DNA of 44,776 nt from Sedimenticola hydrogenitrophicus (GTDB lineage: Bacteria > Pseudomonadota > Gammaproteobacteria > Chromatiales > Chromatiaceae): contig NZ_JANIOA010000036.1 of assembly GCF_025175675.1 (NCBI RefSeq), positions 1 through 44,776 of the forward strand, in the 5' to 3' direction. The notes below the pieces were generated by a model, which was not told where the DNA came from, did no database searches, and worked only from the letters and a program-made list of their open reading frames with translations. Below, piece after piece: positions 20,066 to 28,279 of this stretch (the stretch's first letter is position 1; each line of letters starts with the position of its first letter). A program made the position numbers and the translations under genes.

Positions 20066-21847
20066 TCAGGCGCCGTCCACATTGCGTTGCAACCAGTACT
20101 CCAGCAGCGCCAGGTGCCAAAGCTTGCTGCCGAGCAACCGGGTATGGTGCATTTCCGGCGCGGCCAGCAGCAGGTCGACATAGGCACGGGAGTAGAGTCC
20201 ACGTTGCCGGCAGGCGGCCGAATCCAGGATGTCGCGCATGAAGTGGAGAAAGTCGCCCCGTACGTACTTCAGCGCCGGCATCGGGAAGTAGCCCTTGGGC
20301 CGATCGATCACCGAATCGGGCAGCAGTCCCCGGGCCATCGCCTTCAGGGGATACTTGCCCCCCTCCCGCAGCTTCAGTTCGGGCGGGCATTGCGCCGCCA
20401 GCTCCACCAACTGCTGATCGAGGAACGGCACCCGCGCCTCCAGTCCCCAGGCCATGGTCATGTTGTCGACCCGCTTCACCGGATCATCCACGATCAGGGT
20501 GGTGACGTCCATGCGCAGCACCGCGTCCATGAAACTCTCCGCCCCGGGCTCATCGAGCAGTTCGGCGACCAGCTGGCTGGTGTGATCCTCGCCGCGGAAA
20601 TCGGCCGTGACCATGCGCCGGTACTCCTCATGGTCGCGGTCGAAATAGTGGCGGGCGAAGCGCTCCACCGCCGTCCCCTGCCCCTCGTCCCGCATGCGCG
20701 GATACCAGAAGTAGCCGCCGAACACCTCATCCGCCCCCTGCCCGGACTGGACCACCTTGATCTGTTTCGAGACCTGTTCGGACAACAGGTAGAAGGCGAC
20801 CGCGTCTTGGCCGAACATCGGCTCGGCCATGGCGTCCACCGCCTCCGGCAGGCGTTTCAGCACCTCCGCATTGGGGATCAGGTACTTGTGATGGCGGGTG
20901 GCGTAGCGCTCCACCACCTGGTCGGAGTATTCAAACTCGTTCCCCTTCTCATCCGGGTGGTCCTCGAAGCCGACCGAGAAGGTGCGCAGATCCGACACCC
21001 CCGACTCCGCCAACAGTGCCACCAGCAGGCTGGAATCGAGCCCCCCCGACAGCAGCACCCCCACCGGGACATCGGATATCTTGTTGCGCTTGTGCACCGC
21101 CTGGCGCAGCGCCTCGTGGATGGCCTCCAGCCACTCGTCATCGCTATGCGGCTGGGCCGGCCGGCTGGCGTCGAGCTGCCAGTAGCGACGCTCGGTGCGC
21201 CGGCCATCGGCATCGATCAGCAGCGAATGCCCCGGCGCCAGTTTGCGCACACCCTGGAGAATCGTCCGCGGCGCGGGCACCACCGCGTGCAGGGTAAACT
21301 GGTGGTGCAGGGCGACCGGATCCAGGGTGGTATCGACATCGCCCGCCGCGAGCAGCGCCTGCACATTGGAGGCGAAACGGAACCGCTTATCCGTGAGGTT
21401 GTAGTAGAACGGCTTGATCCCCATCCGATCCCGGGCCATGAACAGCTGTTTTTTGCCCTGATCCCAGATCGCGAAGGCGAACATCCCCTGCAGGCGGTCG
21501 ACGCAGCGCTCCCCCCAGGCGTGCCACGCCTTGAGAATCACCTCGCTGTCACCCTCGGAATAGAAGTGGTAACCCTCCCGCTTCAGCGTCTCGCGCAGCT
21601 CGGGATAGTTGTAGATGGTGCCGTTGAACACCAGCGCCAGCCCCAGCTCCTGGTCCACCATGGGCTGATTGGCCCGCGTGGAGAGATCGATAATGGCGAG
21701 CCGGCGATGGCCGAACGCCAGCGCTCCGTCGCTGTAGCTCCCCTCGTGATCGGGCCCCCGCCGCTCCAGCCGGGCCGTCATTCGGGCAATCCCGCCCAGA
21801 TCGGGCCGGCCGCCATCGAGTCGCAACTCCCCACATATTCCACACAT
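20066..21847 (-). CDS. Asparagine-synthase-type amidotransferase, probably N-acetylglutaminylglutamine amidotransferase
   Basis: Class II glutamine amidotransferase fused to an ATP-PPase synthetase domain, 593 aa. The start is set by the MCGICGEL N-terminus, which after Met removal exposes catalytic Cys2; 13 upstream open codons are ignored. The glutaminase domain has RRGPDHEG, GHRRLAIIDLS and FNGTIYNYPELR. The synthetase domain has the PP-loop GVLLSGGLDSSLL. The N-terminal CGELR, LHAVVPAPRTILQG and FEDHPDEKGNEFEYS resemble, from memory, the NAGGN (osmolyte dipeptide) amidotransferase group more than AsnB. The usual partners (acetyltransferase/ATP-grasp ligase, peptidase) are not adjacent, so AsnB-like asparagine synthesis remains possible. 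Confidence 0.72.
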   Translation of the reverse strand: MCGICGELRLDGGRPDLGGIARMTARLERRGPDHEGSYSDGALAFGHRRLAIIDLSTRANQPMVDQELGLALVFNGTIYNYPELRETLKREGYHFYSEGDSEVILKAWHAWGERCVDRLQGMFAFAIWDQGKKQLFMARDRMGIKPFYYNLTDKRFRFASNVQALLAAGDVDTTLDPVALHHQFTLHAVVPAPRTILQGVRKLAPGHSLLIDADGRRTERRYWQLDASRPAQPHSDDEWLEAIHEALRQAVHKRNKISDVPVGVLLSGGLDSSLLVALLAESGVSDLRTFSVGFEDHPDEKGNEFEYSDQVVERYATRHHKYLIPNAEVLKRLPEAVDAMAEPMFGQDAVAFYLLSEQVSKQIKVVQSGQGADEVFGGYFWYPRMRDEGQGTAVERFARHYFDRDHEEYRRMVTADFRGEDHTSQLVAELLDEPGAESFMDAVLRMDVTTLIVDDPVKRVDNMTMAWGLEARVPFLDQQLVELAAQCPPELKLREGGKYPLKAMARGLLPDSVIDRPKGYFPMPALKYVRGDFLHFMRDILDSAACRQRGLYSRAYVDLLLAAPEMHHTRLLGSKLWHLALLEYWLQRNVDGA

Positions 21848-21973
21848 TAACTGTTTCCTGCCTTGTATTTTCGTCCTGTTGGCCAATGGCCCGGAACCTG
21901 TTCGATCTGACCATTATAACCTTGCCCCGGGCCCATCCACACACTATAGCTATGGATGGATTGAGGGATGATC

Positions 21974-22003
21974 TTGAATCAAAATTAACGCTGGCATTAT
22001 AAT
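21974..22003 (+). promoter_or_regulatory. Candidate sodB promoter
   Basis: TTGAAT (21974-21979), an 18-bp spacer and a perfect TATAAT (21998-22003), 70 bp before the sodB start. The 226-bp region between the divergent amidotransferase and sodB is otherwise AT-rich and without genes. Confidence 0.6.
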
Positions 22004-22073
22004 ACCGAGTAAAATACTATGTTATTATGATTCTAACTTATCAACAGCAACACATTATTAAGGAAGATACACC

Positions 22074-22652
22074 ATGGCATACGAACTACCCCCCTTACCC
22101 TACGCCCAGGACGCTCTGGAACCGGTACTCTCAAAAGAGACCCTGGAGTATCACTACGGCAAACATCACCAGACCTATGTGACCAATCTGAACAATCTGG
22201 TCAAGGGCACCGATTTCGAGGGCGCCGCGCTTGAAGATATCATCATGAAATCCTCCGGCGGCCTGTTCAACAATGCCGCCCAGGTCTGGAATCACACCTT
22301 TTACTGGAACTGTCTCTGTCCGGGCGGCGCCGCCCCCAGCAGTGAACTGGAGGGAGCCATTGGCAACGCGTTCGGTTCCATGGAAGAGTTCCAGAAACAG
22401 TTCTCGGCCTCCGCCGCCGGCAATTTCGGCTCCGGCTGGACCTGGCTGGTGAAGAACGCCACTGGCGGCCTGGAGATCGTCAACACCTCCAACGCCGCCA
22501 ACCCGATGACCGATGGCAAGACCCCGCTGCTGACTATCGATGTCTGGGAGCACGCCTACTATATCGATTACCGCAATGCCCGCCCCAAATACCTGGAATC
22601 GATCTGGGGCATCGTCAACTGGGCTTCTGTCTCGGCTAATTTTGCCGGCTGA
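22074..22652 (+). CDS. sodB: Superoxide dismutase, iron type
   Basis: Converts superoxide to oxygen and peroxide in the cytoplasm. 192 aa, the usual size. Metal ligands His27, His74 (NHTFYW), Asp156 and His160 ([10 protein letters not shown]). Gln70 in AAQVWNH is at the position typical of iron enzymes, so Fe is the likely metal. AAGGA lies 9-10 nt before the ATG. Downstream, a GC-rich perfect hairpin lies at 22661-22682. Confidence 0.96.
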   Translation: MAYELPPLPYAQDALEPVLSKETLEYHYGKHHQTYVTNLNNLVKGTDFEGAALEDIIMKSSGGLFNNAAQVWNHTFYWNCLCPGGAAPSSELEGAIGNAFGSMEEFQKQFSASAAGNFGSGWTWLVKNATGGLEIVNTSNAANPMTDGKTPLLTIDVWEHAYYIDYRNARPKYLESIWGIVNWASVSANFAG

Positions 22653-22660
22653 TCAATCCC

Positions 22661-22682
22661 GCCTCCCCCGCCCGGGGGAGGC
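22661..22682 (+). terminator. GC-rich hairpin after sodB
   Basis: Perfect 9-bp stem GCCTCCCCC / GGGGGAGGC with a 4-nt loop, 9 bp past the sodB stop. There is no T-run, so it may be a weak terminator or mRNA-protecting stem-loop. Confidence 0.5.
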
Positions 22683-22726
22683 ATCCCTCCCGCCTCCCGC
22701 ACCCGGCAAAAATACCCCCCGCACCT

Positions 22727-22754
22727 CTTGAATCCGGCAAAAATCCCCCTATAT
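22727..22754 (+). promoter_or_regulatory. Heat-shock (sigma-32-type) promoter of the hsp20 gene
   Basis: CTTGAA (22727-22732), 13-bp spacer, CCCCTATAT (22746-22754). This fits the sigma-32 pattern CTTGAA-N13-15-CCCCATnT closely and lies 38 bp before the start of a small heat-shock gene. Confidence 0.7.
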
Positions 22755-22791
22755 TTTTAGTGGGAATAGCACAACCACAGGAGGTATCAAA

Positions 22792-23244
22792 ATGACACGC
22801 CTGATATCTGATCCCTGGCAGCTGATGAGGCTGTGGCAGGATGAACTGAACCGCAGTCCCCGCGCCCCCCTTGCCCAGAGTGACGATTCCAGTGTGGTGG
22901 GTGGGGACTGGACACCCGCCATCGACATCAAGGAGGAAGAGGACCGTTATGTACTGCACGCCGATATCCCCGGCGTGGAGCCGGACAAGATCGAGCTCAG
23001 CATGGAGGACGGCATGTTGACGATCAAGGGCGAAAAACGTCACGAGGTGACGGAGAACAAGGAGGGATACAAGCGGGTCGAACGTTCCTATGGCAGTTTC
23101 TACCGGCGCTTCAGCCTGCCGGACAATACCGACCCCGACCTGATCAAGGCCAGCGGCAAGGACGGCGTGCTTGAAGTGGTCATCCCGAAGGTCGAGGCCA
23201 AACGTTCCAAAAAGATAGAGATCCACCCGAAACGGAGCACTTGA
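22792..23244 (+). CDS. Small heat shock protein, Hsp20/alpha-crystallin family
   Basis: ATP-independent holdase chaperone, 150 aa. Alpha-crystallin domain at about 41-143 with WTPAIDIKEEEDRYVLHADIPGV-type start, the GxLxIxGE motif GMLTIKGEKR, and the conserved A-x-xx-GVL segment ASGKDGVLEVVIPK. The C-terminal IEI resembles the IxI oligomerisation motif. A strong AGGAGGT ribosome-binding site lies 7 nt before the ATG. A heat-shock promoter precedes it. Confidence 0.93.
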   Translation: MTRLISDPWQLMRLWQDELNRSPRAPLAQSDDSSVVGGDWTPAIDIKEEEDRYVLHADIPGVEPDKIELSMEDGMLTIKGEKRHEVTENKEGYKRVERSYGSFYRRFSLPDNTDPDLIKASGKDGVLEVVIPKVEAKRSKKIEIHPKRST

Positions 23245-23292
23245 GCTATCCGCCGCCCGGCGGAGCCGGGTGGCACACCCGCTTCGTCAGGA

Positions 23293-23602
23293 GTAACAAC
23301 TCACCCGGTCTGTAAGTGATTGGCCTGGCTTGTTGGCCGATCTTGATGGTGCCTCGAATCCGGCCCCTTTTTCAGATTCAAGCCTGCCCTTGTTTGAGCG
23401 AAGCGAGTTTGGGCAGGCGCTGAAAATGGGGCCGGATTCGAGGAGATAAGCCATCGTGTGAGGCCGGCAAGGCAGGCCAATCACTCCGTGAGCATTGGCG
23501 AGGCGTATCACATGAGTAGTGGTACAGGAATGTACCGTTTACGGACCTGAGGATGGCATGCGCCTACCGGCTTATCCACATCCTTACCCCGTGATCAGTT
23601 AC
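23293..23602. repeat. Family A nested-palindrome element, copy 4, with nested insertion
   Basis: Starts GTAAC (23293) and ends GTTAC (23602), 2 bp before the rsmI stop codon. It is a complete family A element plus 103 bp at 23490-23592, flanked by ACTCCGT (23483-23489) and ACCCCGT (23586-23592). The insertion sits at the same site as in copy 3 and shares its ends (GCATTGG... and ...GCGCCTACCGGCTTATCC), but keeps a middle part with the family D hairpin (23514-23556). It fills the gap between convergent hsp20 and rsmI. Confidence 0.9.
23514..23556. repeat. Family D hairpin core, copy 2
   Basis: GTGGTACAGGAATGTACC followed by GTTTACGGACCTGAGGATGG. The same order is found, inverted, at 33982-34023. 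Here it is nested in family A copy 4. Confidence 0.75.
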
Positions 23603-23604
23603 CG

Positions 23605-24447
23605 TCAGGGCTCCCCGCGCAGCTCCAGCGCCCGCTGATAGAGCCGGTTCTTCTTGGCGCCGGTAATGCGCGCCGCCAGTGCCGCCGCCTGTTTGGTCGG
23701 CATCTCCTCCAGCAATACGCCCAGTATCCGTTCCGACTCCGGATCGAGAGCATCCGCGCTGCGTTGTGCGCCCGCCACCAGTACCACGAACTCCCCCTTG
23801 CGCTGATTCGGGTCCTGGGCCAGGAGTTCCACCAGCGCGGCCAGGGGGCGGGAGAGGATCGTCTCGTGCAGTTTGGTCAGCTCCCGTGCGACCACCGCCG
23901 GGCGATCCCCGCCAAACACCGCCATCATGTCGGCCAGACACGCCTCGATCCGGTGACTCGCTTCGTAGAAGATCAGGGTCATCCCCTCATCCTTGAGACG
24001 CCTGAACTGCTCACGCCTGGCCGTTCCGGTCCTGGCCGGAAAACCCTCAAACAGAAACCGGTCGGTCGGCAGACCGGCCGCTGAGAGGGCGCAGATCAGC
24101 GCACTGGGTCCGGGAATCGGCACCACGCGCACACCCGCCTCCCGGCAGGCACGCACCAGCGGGAAGCCGGGATCACTGATCAGCGGGGTACCGGCATCGG
24201 ATATCAGCGCCAGGGTGCCGCCGGCCACCAGCTGATCGACCAGCCGCCCGACCAGCTTCTGTTCATTGTGCTCATGCAACGCCAGCAGCGGCGTGTTGAT
24301 CGCCAGCATCTGCAGCAGTGGCCGGCTGTGACGGGTATCCTCGGCGGCGATCACATCCACCGAAGAGAGTACCTGCTTCGCCCGCTCGGTAATGTCGGCA
24401 CGATTGCCTATCGGCATGGCGACGATATACAAGCACCCCTTATCCAT
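23605..24447 (-). CDS. rsmI: 16S rRNA 2'-O-methyltransferase RsmI (C1402)
   Basis: Tetrapyrrole-methylase-fold enzyme that 2'-O-methylates C1402 of 16S rRNA with SAM. 280 aa from MDKGCLYIVAMPIGN; six upstream open codons are not needed. Signatures: IAAEDTRHSRPLL, LISDAGTPLISDPGF, VVPIPGPSALICAL, RFLFEGFPAR and FYEASHRI. It is divergent from lpoA with 62 bp between them, the same arrangement as in E. coli (rsmI/lpoA). Its 3' end abuts a family A repeat. Confidence 0.95.
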   Translation of the reverse strand: MDKGCLYIVAMPIGNRADITERAKQVLSSVDVIAAEDTRHSRPLLQMLAINTPLLALHEHNEQKLVGRLVDQLVAGGTLALISDAGTPLISDPGFPLVRACREAGVRVVPIPGPSALICALSAAGLPTDRFLFEGFPARTGTARREQFRRLKDEGMTLIFYEASHRIEACLADMMAVFGGDRPAVVARELTKLHETILSRPLAALVELLAQDPNQRKGEFVVLVAGAQRSADALDPESERILGVLLEEMPTKQAAALAARITGAKKNRLYQRALELRGEP

Positions 24448-24509
24448 TGACACGGCACACCCCAAAAAAAGATACTGTCTTGCTCAATCCTGCCTGCCTG
24501 AAAGCGACC

Positions 24510-26510
24510 ATGCAACAAAGACCTGCTAAATTCCTCCTCACGCTGTTGATCCTGCTGACCGTAATTGGCTGTGTGCCGTTGCCGGGCGTCCGGGATACGG
24601 GCACCGCAACCGATCCGCTCACGGCGCAGGCGATAGCGCTGGAGGAGGCCGGAGAGTATGCCGCCGCGGCTGAGCTGTTCGAACAGCTGGCCCTGCAGGC
24701 CCTCCCGCCAGCCGACCAGGCCTTGCTCCTGCGGGCCGCCGAGAACCACTTCCGCGCCCAGAACAGCGAGCGCGCCACCGCGCTGCTGGCACGGATCAAC
24801 ACCCGGACCCTGCCCGCCCTGGATTTTCGCAAACGCCTGCTGGTGGCGGAACTGGCGCTCAGCAACAACCGCCCGGATGAGGCCATGTCGCTGTTGAGCG
24901 AAGGGGTTCCGGAGGGGACCGACAGCGCCCTGCGCCAGCGTTTCCACGCCGATATGGCCGAGGGATACCGGCTCTCCGGCAACCTGCTGGAGAGTGCCCG
25001 GGAACTGGAAGAGCTGGACCTGTTGCTTGAGGACATGAACAAGCGGCTGGATAACCAGTTGCTGATCATTCAAACCCTCACGGCACTGACCGATACCGCC
25101 CTTGACCTGCTGCAACCCAACCCGCCGGGGATTCAGGGGGGCTGGATGGCCCTGGCGCGGATCATCAAGGGACACACCGGCGATACCGACCGGATCCAGG
25201 AGCAGCTGAAGGGCTGGCGCGAACGCTTCCCCAGCCATCCGGCCATCCCGGGACTGCTGGAGGGCTATTTCCAGAAACTGGAGAGCCAGTACCAGCGCCC
25301 CGATCACCTGGCCATCCTGCTGCCGAAATCGGGCCCCTATGCCAATGCGGCAAGCGCCTTGCGGGACGGTTTCATGGCGGCCTATTACCAGCAGCCGCCA
25401 GAGAGCCGCCCCCGGCTGCAGTTCTATGACAGCAGCGACAGCGCCGACACCTGGCCGCTCTACCGCCAGGCGGTGGATGCGGGCGCTGATATGGTAATCG
25501 GCCCGTTGAACAAGGAGGGGGTCGCCCAGCTGGCTCGCGCCGGGGAACTGGAGATTCCGGTGCTGGCCCTCAATCAGGTCCCTCCCGACACCACGCCACC
25601 GGTGACCCTCTACCAGTTCGGCCTGGCGCCCGAGGACGAGGCGCGACAGGTGGCCGAACGCGCCTGGCTCGACGGCCACACCCGGGCGATCACCTTCACC
25701 CCGAGCGGCGACTGGGGTGACCGGATACTCAACGCCTTCCGCAATCGCTGGGAGCGCCTGGGCGGCACCCTCAGCGAGCAGCAGCGCTATGATGCCAGGG
25801 AGAACGACTTCTCCGACGCCATCCAGGCGCTGCTGAACCTGGACGAGAGCCGCGCCCGGCGCAGCCACCTGCAACGCCTGTTCGGTCAGAACCTGGAGTT
25901 TGAACCGCGGCGCCGCGGTGACGCCGATTTCATCTTCCTGGCGGCGAATCCGTCCAAGGCACGGCAGATCAGGCCCCAGTTCCAGTTCCACCATGCCGCC
26001 GATATCCCGATCTACGCCACCTCCAGCATCTATGCCGGGGTGCCGGCCCCGGGCGAAGACCAGGACCTGGAGGGGATCAAGTTCCCGGATATCCCCTGGC
26101 TGCTGATGAATGAAGGCGACAGCCCGCTGGCCCGGGACAATCTGGCCCGCGTCCTGCCTGACAGCCAGGGCGCCTATCGGCGACTCTATGCCATGGGCAT
26201 CGACAGCTTCCGCCTGCTGCCCCACCTGGGACGGCTGCAATCCTCCGCACGCGAGACCATCGAGGGCAAGACCGGCAACCTCTACCTGGACAGCATCCGC
26301 CAGGTCCACCGCCAACTGGTCTGGGCCGAGATGAGCCGGGGTATTCCCAAGGCGATCGGCTACGCCCCGCGCATGATGAGCATGAGCGAAGAGATGGAGG
26401 GCGGTCCCGCCGCAACGAGCGCGGCACCACCGGCCGGGAGCGAACCCGCGCCACCCCGGGGCGGCGTGATACCCGAGGCCGGTGCGGCCACCATCCGGCC
26501 GGCGGAGTAG
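24510..26510 (+). CDS. lpoA: LpoA, outer-membrane lipoprotein activator of PBP1a
   Basis: Lipoprotein that reaches through the periplasm to stimulate the peptidoglycan synthase PBP1a. 666 aa from the ATG at 24510, where the signal peptide begins; the 21 upstream open codons lack signal character. Lipobox VIGC gives lipidated Cys21. An N-terminal TPR-like helical region covers about 35-260, and a periplasmic-binding-protein-like LppC domain starts near LAILLPKSGPYANAA. The C-terminal ~45 residues are Ala/Pro/Gly-rich and disordered. It heads the lpoA-yraN-diaA-dolP set. Confidence 0.94.
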   Translation: MQQRPAKFLLTLLILLTVIGCVPLPGVRDTGTATDPLTAQAIALEEAGEYAAAAELFEQLALQALPPADQALLLRAAENHFRAQNSERATALLARINTRTLPALDFRKRLLVAELALSNNRPDEAMSLLSEGVPEGTDSALRQRFHADMAEGYRLSGNLLESARELEELDLLLEDMNKRLDNQLLIIQTLTALTDTALDLLQPNPPGIQGGWMALARIIKGHTGDTDRIQEQLKGWRERFPSHPAIPGLLEGYFQKLESQYQRPDHLAILLPKSGPYANAASALRDGFMAAYYQQPPESRPRLQFYDSSDSADTWPLYRQAVDAGADMVIGPLNKEGVAQLARAGELEIPVLALNQVPPDTTPPVTLYQFGLAPEDEARQVAERAWLDGHTRAITFTPSGDWGDRILNAFRNRWERLGGTLSEQQRYDARENDFSDAIQALLNLDESRARRSHLQRLFGQNLEFEPRRRGDADFIFLAANPSKARQIRPQFQFHHAADIPIYATSSIYAGVPAPGEDQDLEGIKFPDIPWLLMNEGDSPLARDNLARVLPDSQGAYRRLYAMGIDSFRLLPHLGRLQSSARETIEGKTGNLYLDSIRQVHRQLVWAEMSRGIPKAIGYAPRMMSMSEEMEGGPAATSAAPPAGSEPAPPRGGVIPEAGAATIRPAE

Positions 26511-26514
26511 CGGG

Positions 26515-26916
26515 TTGCGGCGACCATTCCAAAACGGTTTCCCAGGCAGGCCACACGGCAGGAAAACCGGCGATGACGCCGAGACACGCGCCCAACACTA
26601 CCTGGAGGGACAGGGACTGCGCACCCTGAGACGCAACTATCTCTGCCGGGCGGGCGAGATCGACCTCATCATGCAGCACCGGGAGACCCTGGTATTTGTC
26701 GAAGTGCGCTACCGCAAAAATGCCCGCTTCGGCTCCGCCGCCGAGAGCGTGACCAGCGCCAAACAAAAAAAGATCATCCGCGCCGCCAGTCACTGGCTGA
26801 GCCGTGAGAAGCGGCACAACACCCCCTGCCGATTCGACGTACTGGCTCTCACCGGCGAGGGTGAGGCGCTGCGGATCGAATGGATCACCGATGCCTTTCA
26901 GCAGGAACTTGTGTAG
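26515..26916 (+). CDS. yraN: YraN family (UPF0102) endonuclease-fold protein
   Basis: Small protein with a restriction-endonuclease-like fold; role unknown. The core motifs are GEIDLIM and FVEVRYRK, the latter the same E-V-R form as in E. coli YraN. I prefer the TTG start at 26515 (133 aa, close to the 131-aa E. coli protein) because GGAG lies 7 nt upstream and it follows the lpoA stop by 4 nt. An ATG at 26482 (144 aa, overlapping lpoA) is the alternative. The stop codon touches the diaA ATG. Confidence 0.88.
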   Translation: MRRPFQNGFPGRPHGRKTGDDAETRAQHYLEGQGLRTLRRNYLCRAGEIDLIMQHRETLVFVEVRYRKNARFGSAAESVTSAKQKKIIRAASHWLSREKRHNTPCRFDVLALTGEGEALRIEWITDAFQQELV

Positions 26917-27504
26917 ATGAACCTGATCGAACATATCACCGAGACCTTCCACCACAGCATGCAACTGCAGATGGAGTCGCTTTCGGTGGTCGCCGAACCC
27001 GTCGCCAGAAGCGCCGAACTGATCGTCCGGCGCCTGCTGGAGGGGGGGAAAATCCTCACCTGCGGCAACGGGGGCTGCGCCGGCAATGCCCAGCACTTCT
27101 CCTCGGTGATGCTCAACCGGTTTGAGCGGGAGCGGCCGGGACTGCCGGCGATCGCACTGACCACCGACTCCTCGACCCTCACCGCCATCGCCAACGACTA
27201 TGATTATGATGAGATCTTCGCCAAACAGATCCGTACCCTGGGACACCCGGGCGATCTGTTGCTGGCCATCACCAGCAGCGGCAATTCGGAGAATATCAAT
27301 GCGGCTATCGCCGCCGCCCACGAGCGCAAGATGCTGGTGATCGCACTCAACGGCCGCGATGGCGGTCGGCTCTCCGGCCTGTTGCAGGAGGGGGATGAGG
27401 AGATCTGCATCGCGGCCGACTCGAGCGCCCGGATAATGGAGGTGCACCTGCTGGTGATTCACTGCCTGTGCGACCTGATTGACAAACAACTCCTTGGTAA
27501 CTAG
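26917..27504 (+). CDS. diaA: DiaA, SIS-domain DnaA-binding initiator-associating protein
   Basis: 195 aa, a single SIS (sugar isomerase) domain with [28 protein letters not shown] and [10 protein letters not shown]. It resembles GmhA (sedoheptulose-7-phosphate isomerase), but the position directly after lpoA-yraN and before dolP, and the length (196 aa in E. coli), point to DiaA, which binds DnaA and promotes timely replication initiation. Start and the yraN stop are contiguous. GmhA activity cannot be excluded from the sequence. Confidence 0.85.
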   Translation: MNLIEHITETFHHSMQLQMESLSVVAEPVARSAELIVRRLLEGGKILTCGNGGCAGNAQHFSSVMLNRFERERPGLPAIALTTDSSTLTAIANDYDYDEIFAKQIRTLGHPGDLLLAITSSGNSENINAAIAAAHERKMLVIALNGRDGGRLSGLLQEGDEEICIAADSSARIMEVHLLVIHCLCDLIDKQLLGN

Positions 27505-27555
27505 TACTCTGACAAGGTGATATTGACGTATTCAGTACGTAATTATTCTTTCGCA

Positions 27556-27662
27556 GTAACTACCTAGGGGTGATTGGCCTGCCTTGTTGGCCGATCTTGA
27601 TCCAGCCATCGTGTGAGGCCGGCAAGGCAGGCTAATCACTTACAGACCGGGTGAGTAGTTAC
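27556..27662. repeat. Family A element, copy 5 (internally deleted, 107 bp)
   Basis: Both GTAAC/GTTAC ends and the GGCCTGCC / GGCAGGC arms are kept, but the central ~100 bp is missing. The inner flanks are swapped relative to the ends: the B-type left end (CTAGGGGTGATTGG) is joined to the A-side interior (TTGTTGGCCGATCTTGAT), and the reverse on the right. It lies in the 193-bp gap between diaA and dolP. Confidence 0.85.
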
Positions 27663-27697
27663 CTTTCGCAAACCCTAAGGAAATAACGGAGAACCCC

Positions 27698-28279
27698 ATG
27701 AAAAAAATACTCACCCTGATTGTCGTAACCAGTCTCTCCCTGCCGCTGCTGCAAGGCTGCGCCACGGCCGTGGTCGGCGGCGCCGCCGCCGGCGCCTCGG
27801 TGATCCATGACCGGCGCTCGGCCGGCACCGTACTGGATGACCAGACCATTACCGTGAAGATTATGAACGAGTTGCTGAATAACAGGGAACTGCGGGAACA
27901 CAGCAGCATGAGCGCCACCAGCTACAACCAGGTGGTGCTGCTCACCGGCCAGGCGGAAAATGCCGGCTATCGCACCGAGTTCGAGCGCATCGCCCGCAAT
28001 ACGCCGATGGTGAAACGGACGGTCAACGAGGTGCAGATCAGCCCCAGTGCCACCCTGGTCGAACGAAGCAAGGACAGCTGGATCACCTCCAAGGCGAAGA
28101 TCGAGCTGTTCAATGTCAAACTGCCGCGATTCGACCCGACCCGGGTCAAGGTGATCACCGAGAAGGGCGTCGTCTACTTGATGGGCATGGTAACAGCCGA
28201 GGAGGCGGAGGCCGTGGTGGAGAAGATCCGTTACCTGGACGGCGTCACCAAGGTGGTGAAGGTCTTTGAGTATATCTGA
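27698..28279 (+). CDS. dolP: DolP, dual BON-domain outer-membrane lipoprotein
   Basis: Division- and outer-membrane-integrity lipoprotein, 193 aa (E. coli DolP/YraP 191 aa). Lipobox LQGC gives Cys21. Two BON domains follow: about 47-115 (DDQTITVKIMNELL ... VNEVQI) and about 125-193 (DSWITSKAKIELF ... VKVFEYI). GGAG lies about 7 nt before the ATG. It closes the lpoA-yraN-diaA-dolP set; its last 14 nt overlap the start of the FAD-linked oxidase. Confidence 0.94.
   Translation: MKKILTLIVVTSLSLPLLQGCATAVVGGAAAGASVIHDRRSAGTVLDDQTITVKIMNELLNNRELREHSSMSATSYNQVVLLTGQAENAGYRTEFERIARNTPMVKRTVNEVQISPSATLVERSKDSWITSKAKIELFNVKLPRFDPTRVKVITEKGVVYLMGMVTAEEAEAVVEKIRYLDGVTKVVKVFEYI

Noticed and set aside
20087-21850. 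587-codon open frame opposite the amidotransferase
   Set aside because: Antisense artefact in GC-rich DNA; the other strand has the Cys2 and PP-loop motifs.
24408-26315. 635-codon minus-strand frame across lpoA
   Set aside because: Antisense to lpoA, whose lipobox and TPR/LppC layout are convincing.
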